Assembly (NCBI RefSeq): GCF_001945445.1
Contig: NZ_MSXW01000061.1
Coordinates: 272 to 64,271 of the forward strand
Direction of reading: 5' to 3'
Length of the DNA: 64,000 nucleotides
DNA from: Pseudomonas sp. PA27(2017)
GTDB lineage: Bacteria; Pseudomonadota; Gammaproteobacteria; Pseudomonadales; Pseudomonadaceae
A program made the translations under genes and the position numbers. Positions 56,088 to 64,000 of the stretch are shown here, one piece after another (position 1 is the first letter of the stretch; each line of letters opens with the position of its first letter). The notes under the pieces were generated by a model. That model saw only the letters and a list, made by a program, of their open reading frames with translations. It was not told the DNA's origin and did no database searches.

Positions 56088-58355
56088 ATGCGGCGTCTGG
56101 CGCTGGTCACGCTGCTCGGCCTGCCGGCTCTGGGCCATGCGGCCGATCGCCAGGAGCTGTTCAACTTCGTGCGGCCCATGGACGCCGTGCAGGTGTCTGG
56201 TGACAACGCTTACCTGCCCAGCGTCACCGCCGAAAGTGCCGCCCAAGGTGAGATTCTGCGCCGGGTGAGCTTCAATCCCAGTGAACGCCCGACCCTGCGT
56301 TTGACGCCGCAAACCGGTACCTGGGACTGGTCCGAGGCGAGCGCCATGAGCCTACGCGTGCAGAACGCCATGGATTGGGCGCTGACCCTGGACGTCACCA
56401 TCGAAAGCGCCGATGGCAAGCGCCTGACCAGCCAGATCGCTCTGCCAGCCGGCCCGGCGCAGACCCTGTTGATGCCGCTGGGCGCTACCTCGCCGCGCGC
56501 ACAGGGCATGCGCGCCGGGGCGCCGATGCCATGGCGCTACGATGGCCGCCTGCTGCTGTTGGCGGGAACCGTGAACGGCGAGATCGACGTCAAGAACGTC
56601 TCCGCCGTGACGCTGTCGATCCCCAACCCCCAGGCTGCGCAGCACATATTGCTGGGGCGCTTCGGGGTGCGTGGCAGTGACGATCTGGAACAGGCCTACA
56701 AGGGTATCGTCGACGGCTACGGACAGTTCAGCCGACGCGACTGGCCGGGCAAGATCAAGAATGACGAACAGTTGCGCCAGGGCGTCGTCCAGGAAGACAA
56801 GCAGCTGAAAGCCTGGCAGGCCGACCACCCCAGGCAGGACATCTACGGTGGCTGGATTGGCGGCCCGTCGTTCGAGGCCACTGGGTTTTTCCGCACCGAG
56901 AAGCGCGGCGGTCGCTGGTTCCTGGTCACTCCGGAGGGCAATCCCTTCTATTCGCTGGGCGTGAACACGGTAATCGGTACCCAGAGCCAGACCTACATCG
57001 AAGGGCGCGAGAAGATGTTCAGCGCGCTGCCGGCAGAGGGCGAGCCGCTGGCCGCGTTCTACGGCAGCAGCGACAGCCAGTCGGACACCGGTGCCAACCG
57101 CGGTCGCGATTTCGACAGCGGTCGCTGGTATGACTTCTACAGTGCCAACCTGCAGCGCACCTATGGTGAGCAGAAGCCGCAGGCGTGGCGCGAGCGGGCG
57201 CAGAATCGCCTGCAAGCCTGGGGCTTCAACACCCTTGGCAACTGGAGCGACAACGATTTCGCCCTCGACAAGCGCATGCCTTACAGCATTCCGCTGTCGA
57301 TCCATGGCGACTACGCGACCATCAGCACCGGTATCGACTGGTGGGGCGGCATGCCTGACCCGTTCGATCCGCGCTTCGCCATGGCCGCCGAGCGCGCCAT
57401 CGCCATCGCCACCCGCGACCACCGTGACGACCCCTGGGTGATGGGGTATTACGCCGACAACGAACTGGCCTGGGCCGGCCGGGCGGAAGATCCGCTGTCA
57501 CGCTATGCGTTGGCCTACGCCACGCTGCGCCTGACTACCGACGTGCCGGCCAAGCGCGCCTTCCTCAAGCAGTTGCGCGACAAGTACCGCAACCAGGAAG
57601 GGCTGTCCAAGGCCTGGGGCATCGATCTCAAGGCCTGGGAGCTGATGGAAGACCCAGGCTTCGAAGCGCCACCGGTCAACCCGGCCTACCCGGCGATCGA
57701 AAGCGACATGAAGCGCTTCCTGCGGCTGTTCGCCGATACCTACTTCAAGACCATCGCCGACTCGCTGGACTGGCATACGCCCAACCACCTGCTGCTGGGC
57801 GGGCGTTTCTCCGCGAGCATTCCCGAGGCGGTAGAGGCCTGCGCCGAGTATTGCGACGTGCTGAGCTTCAACTTCTACACCCGCGAGCCGCAGCAGGGTT
57901 ACGACTTCGAGGCCCTGCGCAAACTGGACAAGCCGCTGCTGGTCACCGAATTCCATTTCGGCTCCCGTGATCGCGGGCCGTTCTGGGGTGGCGTCGCCGA
58001 GGTGTACAAGGAAGAGGAGCGTGGCCCGGCCTATGCCAACTTCCTGAAGAAGGCCCTGGAAGAGCCACAGATCGTCGGCGTGCACTGGTTCCAGTACCTC
58101 GATCAGCCGGTCACCGGGCGCCTGCTCGATGGTGAGAACGGCCATCTGGGGCTGGTGGCGATCACCGATCGGCCATGGGACGGCTTCGTCGGTGCCGTGC
58201 GCAAGGCCAACCTCAGCGTGCCGCCGCTGGTGCTCGAGCACGCCGCCAAGGAGCCCGAGCCGAAACCGGATGCTGCGCCTGCGGAGGGTGCGGCACCGGC
58301 CGCCGAACCGGCTAGCGAGGGCACCGCGCCAGCCGCCGCCGAGCCCAAGCCTTAA
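56088..58355 (+). CDS. Agarase-like glycoside hydrolase (GH-A clan), exported
   Basis: 755 aa. A signal peptide (MRRLALVTLLGLPALGHA) leads an N-terminal beta-sandwich domain (about 30-230) and a TIM-barrel from about 260. The two candidate catalytic carboxylates are in GYYADNELAWAG (about 457) and LLVTEFHFGS (about 620), the NE and E positions of clan GH-A. The family resembles beta-agarases and related galactanases; the true sugar is unknown. The last 45 residues are Glu/Pro/Ala-rich (EPEPKPDAAPAEGAAPAAEPA) and disordered. Its start is uncertain: ATG 56088 gives a clean signal peptide but has no ribosome binding site, while TTG 55959 has a strong one. Confidence 0.75.
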   Translation: MRRLALVTLLGLPALGHAADRQELFNFVRPMDAVQVSGDNAYLPSVTAESAAQGEILRRVSFNPSERPTLRLTPQTGTWDWSEASAMSLRVQNAMDWALTLDVTIESADGKRLTSQIALPAGPAQTLLMPLGATSPRAQGMRAGAPMPWRYDGRLLLLAGTVNGEIDVKNVSAVTLSIPNPQAAQHILLGRFGVRGSDDLEQAYKGIVDGYGQFSRRDWPGKIKNDEQLRQGVVQEDKQLKAWQADHPRQDIYGGWIGGPSFEATGFFRTEKRGGRWFLVTPEGNPFYSLGVNTVIGTQSQTYIEGREKMFSALPAEGEPLAAFYGSSDSQSDTGANRGRDFDSGRWYDFYSANLQRTYGEQKPQAWRERAQNRLQAWGFNTLGNWSDNDFALDKRMPYSIPLSIHGDYATISTGIDWWGGMPDPFDPRFAMAAERAIAIATRDHRDDPWVMGYYADNELAWAGRAEDPLSRYALAYATLRLTTDVPAKRAFLKQLRDKYRNQEGLSKAWGIDLKAWELMEDPGFEAPPVNPAYPAIESDMKRFLRLFADTYFKTIADSLDWHTPNHLLLGGRFSASIPEAVEACAEYCDVLSFNFYTREPQQGYDFEALRKLDKPLLVTEFHFGSRDRGPFWGGVAEVYKEEERGPAYANFLKKALEEPQIVGVHWFQYLDQPVTGRLLDGENGHLGLVAITDRPWDGFVGAVRKANLSVPPLVLEHAAKEPEPKPDAAPAEGAAPAAEPASEGTAPAAAEPKP

Positions 58356-58403
58356 TCATCCTGCGCCAGCTGGCCTGGCGCCTTTCCCATGCAGGAGCAG
58401 TCT

Positions 58404-59549
58404 GTGCAGATTCAGGGTTACTTCGACCTCAAGTTCGAAGCGGTAAAAGATGCCTTCGCGGCGCTGTTCGACGACCCCCAAGAGCGCGGCGCGGCGCTCT
58501 GCGTGCAGGTGGGCGGCGAAACCGTGGTGGACATCTGGGCCGGTGTCGCTGACAAGGACGGCCAGCAGGCCTGGCACAGCGATACCATCCTCAATCTGTT
58601 CTCCTGCACCAAACCCTTTACGGCGGTCACCGCCTTGCAATTGGTGGCCGAAGGCAAACTGGAACTGGATGCGCCAGTGGCCCGCTACTGGCCGGAGTTC
58701 GCCGCGGCCGGCAAGGAGCGCATCACTTTGCGTCACCTGCTCAGCCACCAGGCCGGGCTGCCGGCGATTCGCCAGAGCCTGCCGGCCGAAGCACTCTACG
58801 ATTGGCAAACCATGACCGATGCGCTGGCCGCCGAGGCGCCCTGGTGGGCCTTGGGTGAGGGGCATGGCTACGCGCCGATCACCTTTGGCTGGCTGGTCGG
58901 AGAGCTGCTGCGGCGTGTCGAGGGGCGCGAGCCCGGTGAGTCGATCGTTGCCCGTACCGCCAAGCCGCTGGGCCTGGATTTCCACGTCGGCTTGGCCGAC
59001 GAGGAGTTTCATCGCGTGGCGACCATCAGTCGGGGCAAGGGCAACCTCGGCGACGCGGCGGCGCAGCGGATGCTCAAGACCATGATGAGCGACGCCCAGG
59101 CGATGACCACGCGAGCCTTCGCCAACCCGCCGTCGATCATGACCAGCACCAACAAACCCGAGTGGCGACGCATGCAGCAACCCGCCGCCAATGGCCATGG
59201 CAATGCGCGCAGCCTGGCCGGTTTCTACAGCGGCCTGCTCGATGGCAGCCTGCTCGACAGCGAACTGCTCGCTGAACTCACCCGCGAGCACAGTGTCGGT
59301 GAGGACAGAACATTGCTGACGCCGACCCGTTTCGGCCTCGGTTGCATGCTCGATCAGCCCGCCGTGGCCAATGCCACCTACGGCATGGGCCCAGGTGCCT
59401 TCGGCCACCCGGGTGCAGGCGGCACCACCGGCTTCGCCGACCCGCAGCGCGACGTGAGCTTCGGTTTCGTTACGAATAACTTGGGGCCGTTCGTCTTAAT
59501 GGATCCGCGGGCACAGAAACTTGCGGTTATCTTATGTGAGTGTTTTTAA
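58404..59549 (+). CDS. Serine hydrolase (beta-lactamase/EstB family)
   Basis: 381 aa, class C-like serine esterase. The SxxK nucleophile motif is Ser67-Cys-Thr-Lys70 in NLFSCTKPFTAV, the Tyr motif is GYAPITFGWL near residue 156, and a C-terminal FGHPGAGGTTGFADP replaces the KTG box. Such enzymes hydrolyse short-chain esters, not usually beta-lactams. No signal peptide. GTG 58404 has AGGAG 6 nt before it and gives the standard start QIQGYFDLKFEAV; the ATG at 58389 overlaps the binding site itself. It follows the glycoside hydrolase by 48 bp. Confidence 0.85.
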   Translation: MQIQGYFDLKFEAVKDAFAALFDDPQERGAALCVQVGGETVVDIWAGVADKDGQQAWHSDTILNLFSCTKPFTAVTALQLVAEGKLELDAPVARYWPEFAAAGKERITLRHLLSHQAGLPAIRQSLPAEALYDWQTMTDALAAEAPWWALGEGHGYAPITFGWLVGELLRRVEGREPGESIVARTAKPLGLDFHVGLADEEFHRVATISRGKGNLGDAAAQRMLKTMMSDAQAMTTRAFANPPSIMTSTNKPEWRRMQQPAANGHGNARSLAGFYSGLLDGSLLDSELLAELTREHSVGEDRTLLTPTRFGLGCMLDQPAVANATYGMGPGAFGHPGAGGTTGFADPQRDVSFGFVTNNLGPFVLMDPRAQKLAVILCECF

Positions 59550-59635
59550 GAACCGCGCTTAAACTGTTGCGCAGTAACGCTTTTAGCTGACTCCGGGTTA
59601 CCCGGGTGACTTCGACCGATTAGATGGATGAACCG

Positions 59636-60469
59636 ATGCTTTCCTATAAGACTTGCGCGCTGGCGCTTTGCGTACTGCTGACAGGTTGCTCCCTGTTCGA
59701 GAAGAAGGAAGATCCCAAGCCGGTCCCCATGCCGCCGCCGGAAGTCACCCAGGCCTGGCTTGACGAGTACGAGCCGCTGGTGCGTGAAGCCATCAAGGAC
59801 AGCAACTTCGAAATGGAGCGTCGCGAGAACCTGCTGGTGGTCACCGCGCCGGTCAAGGGCTCCTTCAACCCGGATCGCCCGGGCATGCTCCTGCCGGTCA
59901 CCCTGGGCCCGATCACCCGCGTGGCCAAGGTAATGGAGAAAGACAGCAAGGTCGGTGTGCTGGTACTCGGCCACGCCGACAGCAGCGGTGCCCTGGAGAC
60001 CAACCGCGAGCTGAGCCTCGAGCGTGCGCGTGCGTTCACCGCCATCTTCCGCCTCAGCGGTCTCAAGCAGGATCGCCTGATGGTCAAGGGCATGGGCCCG
60101 GACATGCCGCGCGCCGCCAACGACAGCGCCAATGGGCGTGAACTCAACCGCCGGGTGGAGATTCTGCTGACCCGCCAGGACACCCTGCAGGCCCTGATCG
60201 CCAAATACAGCACCCCGGATCCGGCACCGGCTGCCGCCACCGCCATTGCCGCCGCCGACAAGCCTGCCGAGAAAGCGTCTGCCAAGGCTGACGCCAAACC
60301 GGCAGCCAAAACCGTGGCCAAAGCGTCTGCCAAGCCAAAGGCCGCGGCCAAGCCGGTCGCCAAACCGGCGACCAAGGCAGTAGCCAAAGCCGCTGACAAA
60401 CCGGCTGCCAAGAGCGGCACCAAGCTGGCCGATGCCAAGAAAGTGGTTGCCGCAGATCAAGCCAAATAA
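59636..60469 (+). CDS. OmpA-family lipoprotein with Lys/Ala/Pro-rich tail
   Basis: 277 aa. Lipobox LLTGC gives Cys18. The OmpA/Pal domain (about 55-180) has VLVLGHADSSGALETNRELSLERARAF and NGRELNRRVEILL. From about residue 200 the sequence is a Lys/Ala/Pro repeat (KPAEKASAKADAKPAAKTVAKASAKPKAAAKPVAKPATK...) resembling histone H1 or AlgP tails, basic and probably disordered, able to bind peptidoglycan, nucleic acid or other acidic polymers. ATG 59636 gives the clean lipoprotein start; the ATG four codons earlier is possible. It precedes pdxH, as in P. aeruginosa as I recall. Confidence 0.88.
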   Translation: MLSYKTCALALCVLLTGCSLFEKKEDPKPVPMPPPEVTQAWLDEYEPLVREAIKDSNFEMERRENLLVVTAPVKGSFNPDRPGMLLPVTLGPITRVAKVMEKDSKVGVLVLGHADSSGALETNRELSLERARAFTAIFRLSGLKQDRLMVKGMGPDMPRAANDSANGRELNRRVEILLTRQDTLQALIAKYSTPDPAPAAATAIAAADKPAEKASAKADAKPAAKTVAKASAKPKAAAKPVAKPATKAVAKAADKPAAKSGTKLADAKKVVAADQAK

Positions 60470-60517
60470 GGCTTGTCCCGTTAAGCTAGGGTCTTTGTCG
60501 CTTTCGAGAGTACGCTC

Positions 60518-61165
60518 ATGACTCAGACCCTGGCCGACATGCGCCGTGATTACACTCGTGATGGGCTGAGCGAGGATCAGGCGCCGCTGGAGCCCCTCGC
60601 GCTGTTCAGAAGCTGGTTCGCCGATGCGGTGAAAACCGAGCAACTGCCCGTAGAACCCAACGCCATGACCCTGGCGACCGTCGACGCCGATGGTCGGCCG
60701 CACTGCCGTGTGCTGCTACTCAAGGGGTTGGACGAGCAAGGTTTCACCTTCTTCAGCAATTATCAGAGCGCCAAGGGCGAGCAGTTGCAGGTCAACCCCT
60801 TTGCCGCGTTGACCTTCTTCTGGCCGACCCTGGAGCGCCAGGTGCGCATCGAGGGCCGTGTCGAGCGGGTTACGCCCGCCGAATCCGACGCCTACTTCCA
60901 GGTTCGTCCGCTGGGCAGCCGCCTGGGCGCCTGGGCGTCGCCGCAGAGCCGGGTGATTCATGACCGCGGTGAGCTCGAAGGTCTGCTTGCGCAAACCGAA
61001 CGGCGCTTCGCCGACCATGCGCCGGAGTGTCCGCCGCATTGGGGCGGTTATCGTCTGCTGCCCGAGCGCATCGAGTTCTGGCAGGGTCGTGCCAGCCGTC
61101 TGCATGATCGTCTCGACTATCGCCGCGAAGGCGAAGCCTGGTTGCGCCAGCGCCTGGCGCCCTGA
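60518..61165 (+). CDS. pdxH: Pyridoxamine 5'-phosphate oxidase
   Basis: 215 aa FMN enzyme that makes pyridoxal 5'-phosphate. Family blocks: MRRDYTRDGLSEDQAPLEPLALF at the N-terminus, AMTLATVDADGRPHCRVLLLKGLDEQGFTFFSNY (FMN binding), RLGAWASPQSRVI near residue 132 and EFWQGRASRLHDRLDY near the end. ATG 60518 is preceded by GAGAGTA. It follows the OmpA-like gene by 48 bp. Confidence 0.95.
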   Translation: MTQTLADMRRDYTRDGLSEDQAPLEPLALFRSWFADAVKTEQLPVEPNAMTLATVDADGRPHCRVLLLKGLDEQGFTFFSNYQSAKGEQLQVNPFAALTFFWPTLERQVRIEGRVERVTPAESDAYFQVRPLGSRLGAWASPQSRVIHDRGELEGLLAQTERRFADHAPECPPHWGGYRLLPERIEFWQGRASRLHDRLDYRREGEAWLRQRLAP

Positions 61166-61210
61166 CGTCCTCGGGCCGGCACTGTCGGCCTCTATCACGC
61201 AGACTCCAGT

Positions 61211-62317
61211 ATGCTCGAGCTCGATTCCACCCTGGCCCAGCACATCGTTGATCGCGCCATGGCCATCCTGCCGTACAACATCAATGTGATGGATGCCCAG
61301 GGCATGATCATCGGCAGCGGCGACCCACTGCGGCTGCATACCCGCCATGAAGGTGCCCAATTGGTGCTGGCTAACCGTCGGGTGGTGGAGATCGACGAGC
61401 AGGCCGCGACCTGCCTGCGCGGCGTGCGCCCAGGGGTGAATCTGCCGCTGCTGCACGCCGACGAGCTGATTGGCGTGCTCGGCATCACCGGTGATCCCGA
61501 GGTGGTAAGGCCCTATGCCGAGCTGGTGCGCATGGCCGCGGAGATGCTGGTCGAGCAGCGTCAGGTGCAGGCCGAGCGCCATTGGCAGCGGCATCAGCTG
61601 GATTCCTGGCTGCGCCAGTTGTTCGATCCGGTGGTCAGTGTCACGGCACTGGCTGCCGATGCCGAACGGCAGGGGTTGGCACTGAGTTGGCCGCGTCAGG
61701 TGTGCCTGCTGGAACTGCAGGAACAGGGCGAGCCCCTGGCGCAGCGGGCGCGCCTGCTCGCCGCCCTGGCTGGCAAGAAGGAGCATTTGTGTGCGCCGCT
61801 GGGGATGCGCGAGCTGGTCTGGTGTCGGCCTCTCGTGGCGGGCCAGGATGACCGGCAATGGCTGGAGGCGGCGGATCAGCGAAGCTGGGGCGTGACGCGC
61901 CTGCTGGTCAGCGATCCGCTGCACTCCCTCGAGCAGTTGCGCCAGGCCTGCCTGGCACTGCGTGATCTGCAAGCCTTCGCTACGGCGCGACACCCATCGT
62001 TGCGGGTGCTGGCACTCGACGAGCATCGCCTGGCCACCTTGCTACATGCCCAGCGCCACAGCTGGTTGCTGCAGGGCTGGCTGGCGCCATTGCGGCAGGT
62101 GCTGGCGCAGGATGCCAACGGCGTGCTGCGCGCTACCCTCGAGGCCTGGTGCGCCCATGACGGTCAGGTGCAGAGCTGCGCCGACGCCTTGGGCATCCAC
62201 CGCAACACCCTGCGCTATCGCCTGGAGCGAATCGGCGAACTCAGCGGTGTCGAACTGACACGTCTGGATCGGCGCCTGCAACTGTCGCTTGGGCTGGGGC
62301 TGATAGAGCCCGAGTGA
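61211..62317 (+). CDS. CdaR family transcriptional regulator
   Basis: 368 aa. The N-terminal sugar-diacid recognition domain (about 1-135; LAQHIVDRAMAILPYNINVMDAQGMIIGSGDPLRLHTRHEGAQ) is followed by a linker and a PucR-type helix-turn-helix near residue 325 (CADALGIHRNTLRYRLERIGELSGVEL). CdaR-type proteins activate glycerate and glucarate genes; the downstream GntP permease and glycerate kinase fit this. It is 145 bp before the permease gene, so it may control that operon from the intergenic dyad. Confidence 0.9.
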   Translation: MLELDSTLAQHIVDRAMAILPYNINVMDAQGMIIGSGDPLRLHTRHEGAQLVLANRRVVEIDEQAATCLRGVRPGVNLPLLHADELIGVLGITGDPEVVRPYAELVRMAAEMLVEQRQVQAERHWQRHQLDSWLRQLFDPVVSVTALAADAERQGLALSWPRQVCLLELQEQGEPLAQRARLLAALAGKKEHLCAPLGMRELVWCRPLVAGQDDRQWLEAADQRSWGVTRLLVSDPLHSLEQLRQACLALRDLQAFATARHPSLRVLALDEHRLATLLHAQRHSWLLQGWLAPLRQVLAQDANGVLRATLEAWCAHDGQVQSCADALGIHRNTLRYRLERIGELSGVELTRLDRRLQLSLGLGLIEPE

Positions 62318-62392
62318 CCTCTCGGGCGTTAGTGGTGCGGGTGCACAATATGGGCTTTTCGTTGCGCTTTGTTGTTGTGCGAGTGAACAGGG

Positions 62393-62418
62393 TGTCGTCC
62401 CTCGTTACTGGGCGACAA
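62393..62418. promoter_or_regulatory. Dyad before the GntP permease gene
   Basis: TGTCGTCCC and GGGCGACA flank a short TCGTTACT centre, about 45 bp before the permease ATG. It could be an operator for the adjacent CdaR regulator or a hairpin of the regulator transcript. No CdaR consensus was available to test it. Confidence 0.4.
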
Positions 62419-62462
62419 TGCCGAGCACCTGGCAACTCACATAACAACAAGAGGAAACCGGC

Positions 62463-63821
62463 ATGGTTCTGGTTCTGATCCTGGTCGCACTGATCGCCTT
62501 TATCGTGGTGTCGACCACGCGTCTCAAGCTGCATCCCTTTCTTGCCTTGCTGATTGCCGCGATCGTCGCGGGCTTCGCCTATGGGTTACCTCATCAGGAC
62601 ATTCTCAAGACTGTCGCTACGGGCTTCGGCGGCATTCTGGGCAACATCGGCGTGGTGATCGTGCTGGGCACCATCATCGGCGTGATTCTCGAGCGCAGCG
62701 GCGCGGCCATTACCCTGGCCGAGACGGTGATCAAGCTGCTGGGAGAACGCTTCCCGACGCTGACCATGTCGATCATCGGCTACATCGTGTCGATTCCGGT
62801 GTTCTGTGATTCCGGCTACATCATCCTCAACTCCCTTAAAAACGCCCTGGCTGCGCGCATGAAAGTGTCGGTGATCGCCATGAGCGTTGCCCTGGCGACC
62901 GGGTTGTATGCCACTCACACCTTCGTGCCGCCGACTCCAGGGCCGATCGCAGCGGCCGGCAACCTCGGTCTCGAGTCGAGCCTGGGCCTGGTGATCGCCG
63001 TGGGCCTGTTCGTGGCCATGGTTTCCGCGCTCGCCGGCTTGTTGTGGGCCAACCGTTTCGTTGGCAAGGATATCGCGCTGGAAGACGACGGCACACCGAT
63101 GCCCGGTGCCGAGGATTTCGAGGCGCTGAAGGCAAAGTACGGCGTGCTGCCTAGCGCCACCCAGGCCTTCGCGCCGATTCTGGTACCCATCGCACTGATC
63201 TGCCTGGGTTCGATCTCGGTGTTCCCCAGCCGCCCGCTGGGCGACGGCACGCTGCAGGCGGTGCTGAGCTTCCTGGGGCAGCCGGTGGTGGCGCTGCTGG
63301 TCGGCTTGGTGCTGGCCTGCACGCTGCTGCGGGGTAACGGCAAGCGTCAGCAGCTACATGACCGGGTGACCGATGGCATCCTGTCCGCTGCGCCGATCAT
63401 CCTGATCACCGGTGCTGGTGGGGCATTCGGCGCCGTGCTCAGCGCCTCGCCGCTGGGCGCCTATCTGGGCAGCACGCTGTCCGCGCTGGGTATCGGTTTG
63501 TTCATGCCGTTCCTGGTCGCCGCTGCGCTGAAGACCGCACAGGGTTCTACTACCGTAGCTATGGTCACCACCTCGGCGATGGTCGCACCACTGCTTGGGC
63601 AGATCGGCCTGGACAGCGAAATGGGTCGCGTACTCACCGTTCTGGCCATCGGCGCCGGAGGCATGACCGTTTCGCACGCCAACGACAGCTACTTCTGGGT
63701 CGTCACCCAGTTCAGTCGCATGCCGGTGGCCGTTGCCTACCGCGCACAAACCATGGCTACGCTGATTCAGGGCCTGGTGGGTATTACCACGGTATGGCTG
63801 CTGAGCCTGGTTCTCCTGTAA
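62463..63821 (+). CDS. GntP family permease (gluconate/glycerate type)
   Basis: 452 aa, about 12-14 hydrophobic segments. Family blocks: GYIVSIPVFCDSGYIILNSLKNALAARMKVS, YATHTFVPPTPGPIAAAGNLGLESSLGLVIAVGLFVAMVSALAGL, and AAALKTAQGSTTVAMVTTSAMVAPLLG near residue 355. These proton symporters take up gluconate, glycerate or related sugar acids. Placed between a CdaR regulator and a glycerate kinase, it is probably a glycerate or sugar-diacid transporter. AGAGGAAAC precedes the ATG. Confidence 0.9.
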   Translation: MVLVLILVALIAFIVVSTTRLKLHPFLALLIAAIVAGFAYGLPHQDILKTVATGFGGILGNIGVVIVLGTIIGVILERSGAAITLAETVIKLLGERFPTLTMSIIGYIVSIPVFCDSGYIILNSLKNALAARMKVSVIAMSVALATGLYATHTFVPPTPGPIAAAGNLGLESSLGLVIAVGLFVAMVSALAGLLWANRFVGKDIALEDDGTPMPGAEDFEALKAKYGVLPSATQAFAPILVPIALICLGSISVFPSRPLGDGTLQAVLSFLGQPVVALLVGLVLACTLLRGNGKRQQLHDRVTDGILSAAPIILITGAGGAFGAVLSASPLGAYLGSTLSALGIGLFMPFLVAAALKTAQGSTTVAMVTTSAMVAPLLGQIGLDSEMGRVLTVLAIGAGGMTVSHANDSYFWVVTQFSRMPVAVAYRAQTMATLIQGLVGITTVWLLSLVLL

Positions 63822-63875
63822 GCCTGTTCAATCGCGGCGCTCGAGGGCGCCGCGCTGTTTTTCGAGGTCGTCTGC

Positions 63876-64000
63876 ATGAAAATCGTCATCGCTCCTGATT
63901 CCTTCAAGGAGAGCCTGAGCGCGCCCGAGGTGGCCCAGGCCATCGCTCGCGGCTGGCTAGCCGTATACCCGGACGCCGAGATCGCCCTCTGCCCCATGGC
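63876..64000 (+). CDS. Glycerate kinase, 5' end only (cut by the window)
   Basis: First 41 codons: MKIVIAPDSFKESLSAPEVAQAIARGW and then AVYPDAEIALCPMA, the typical GlxK/GarK N-terminus. Glycerate kinase phosphorylates D-glycerate to 2- or 3-phosphoglycerate. It lies 54 bp after the permease gene on the same strand, forming a glycerate-use set with the CdaR regulator. The rest is outside the window. Confidence 0.88.
   Translation, partial: MKIVIAPDSFKESLSAPEVAQAIARGWLAVYPDAEIALCPM

Noticed and set aside
1..64000. tRNA genes, rRNA genes, CRISPR arrays, prophage genes and complete insertion sequences
   Set aside because: No tRNA T-loop and acceptor pairs, rRNA blocks, regularly spaced repeats, phage structural genes or transposases were found by eye; short or degenerate ones could be missed.

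Overview
The window is a 64 kb, GC-rich, gene-dense piece of a Pseudomonas chromosome. Gene families, lipoprotein types and several gene orders (ackA-pta/slyD/glutathione peroxidase/cysZ/trxB; nth next to a PA3496-type gene; metG/apbC/dcd; quiP to dinG to pdxH) match blocks I recall from P. aeruginosa PAO1, but joined in a different order, so it is a Pseudomonas species other than P. aeruginosa. No rRNA, tRNA, CRISPR, prophage or complete insertion sequence was found.

Layout. 1-6.5 kb: an acyltransferase, two small zinc-ribbon/DUF2007 genes, an HMCES/YedK-family protein that has lost most of its catalytic residues, an M48 lipoprotein protease, a GDT1-type manganese exporter under a yybP-ykoY manganese riboswitch, rsmC and a 2-hydroxyacid dehydrogenase. 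6.6-14 kb: a LysE exporter, then a fatty-acid-like module of thiolase, acyl-CoA ligase and an AT-richer DUF1302/DUF1329 envelope pair with operator-like dyads in front. 14-26 kb: MBL hydrolase, OmpA-like lipoprotein, receiver-PAS-GGDEF protein, acyltransferase, ackA-pta, slyD, glutathione peroxidase, a glycosyltransferase, cysZ and trxB. 26-35 kb: nth, an orphan soluble RsxB/RnfB homologue with a long helical tail (no other rnf genes), a DUF4349 lipoprotein, metG, a second OmpA-like lipoprotein, apbC, a cold-shock gene and dcd.

35-45 kb is a nitrate assimilation island, all on the minus strand: transporter nrtA-nrtB-nrtD, the NIT-ANTAR antiterminator gene nasR, siroheme methyltransferase cobA, nitrate reductase nasA and its FAD partner. 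Both operons show a sigma-54 -24/-12 promoter followed at once by a leader in which a hairpin with an A-x-x-G-x-x hexaloop (the ANTAR target) overlaps the 5' arm of an intrinsic terminator. The nas operon also has an NtrC-like dyad upstream. This gives a readable two-layer logic: nitrogen limitation starts transcription (NtrC/sigma-54) and nitrate permits read-through (NasR). Nitrite reductase nirBD is not here.

45-64 kb: quiP (acyl-homoserine-lactone acylase), a tight group of small genes including two SEC-C proteins, a third OmpA lipoprotein, a DUF1145/collagen-like pair, a CopD membrane protein, dinG with a LexA-box-like site, an agarase-like glycoside hydrolase, a beta-lactamase-fold esterase, a fourth OmpA lipoprotein with a Lys/Ala/Pro tail, pdxH, and a CdaR regulator/GntP permease/glycerate kinase set cut by the window end.

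Two intergenic copies (2473-2644 and 52748-52903, opposite orientation) of a 155-172 bp hairpin-rich element share internal blocks, while at least three of their inverted-repeat stems differ by compensatory changes. This is the least explained structure in the window.
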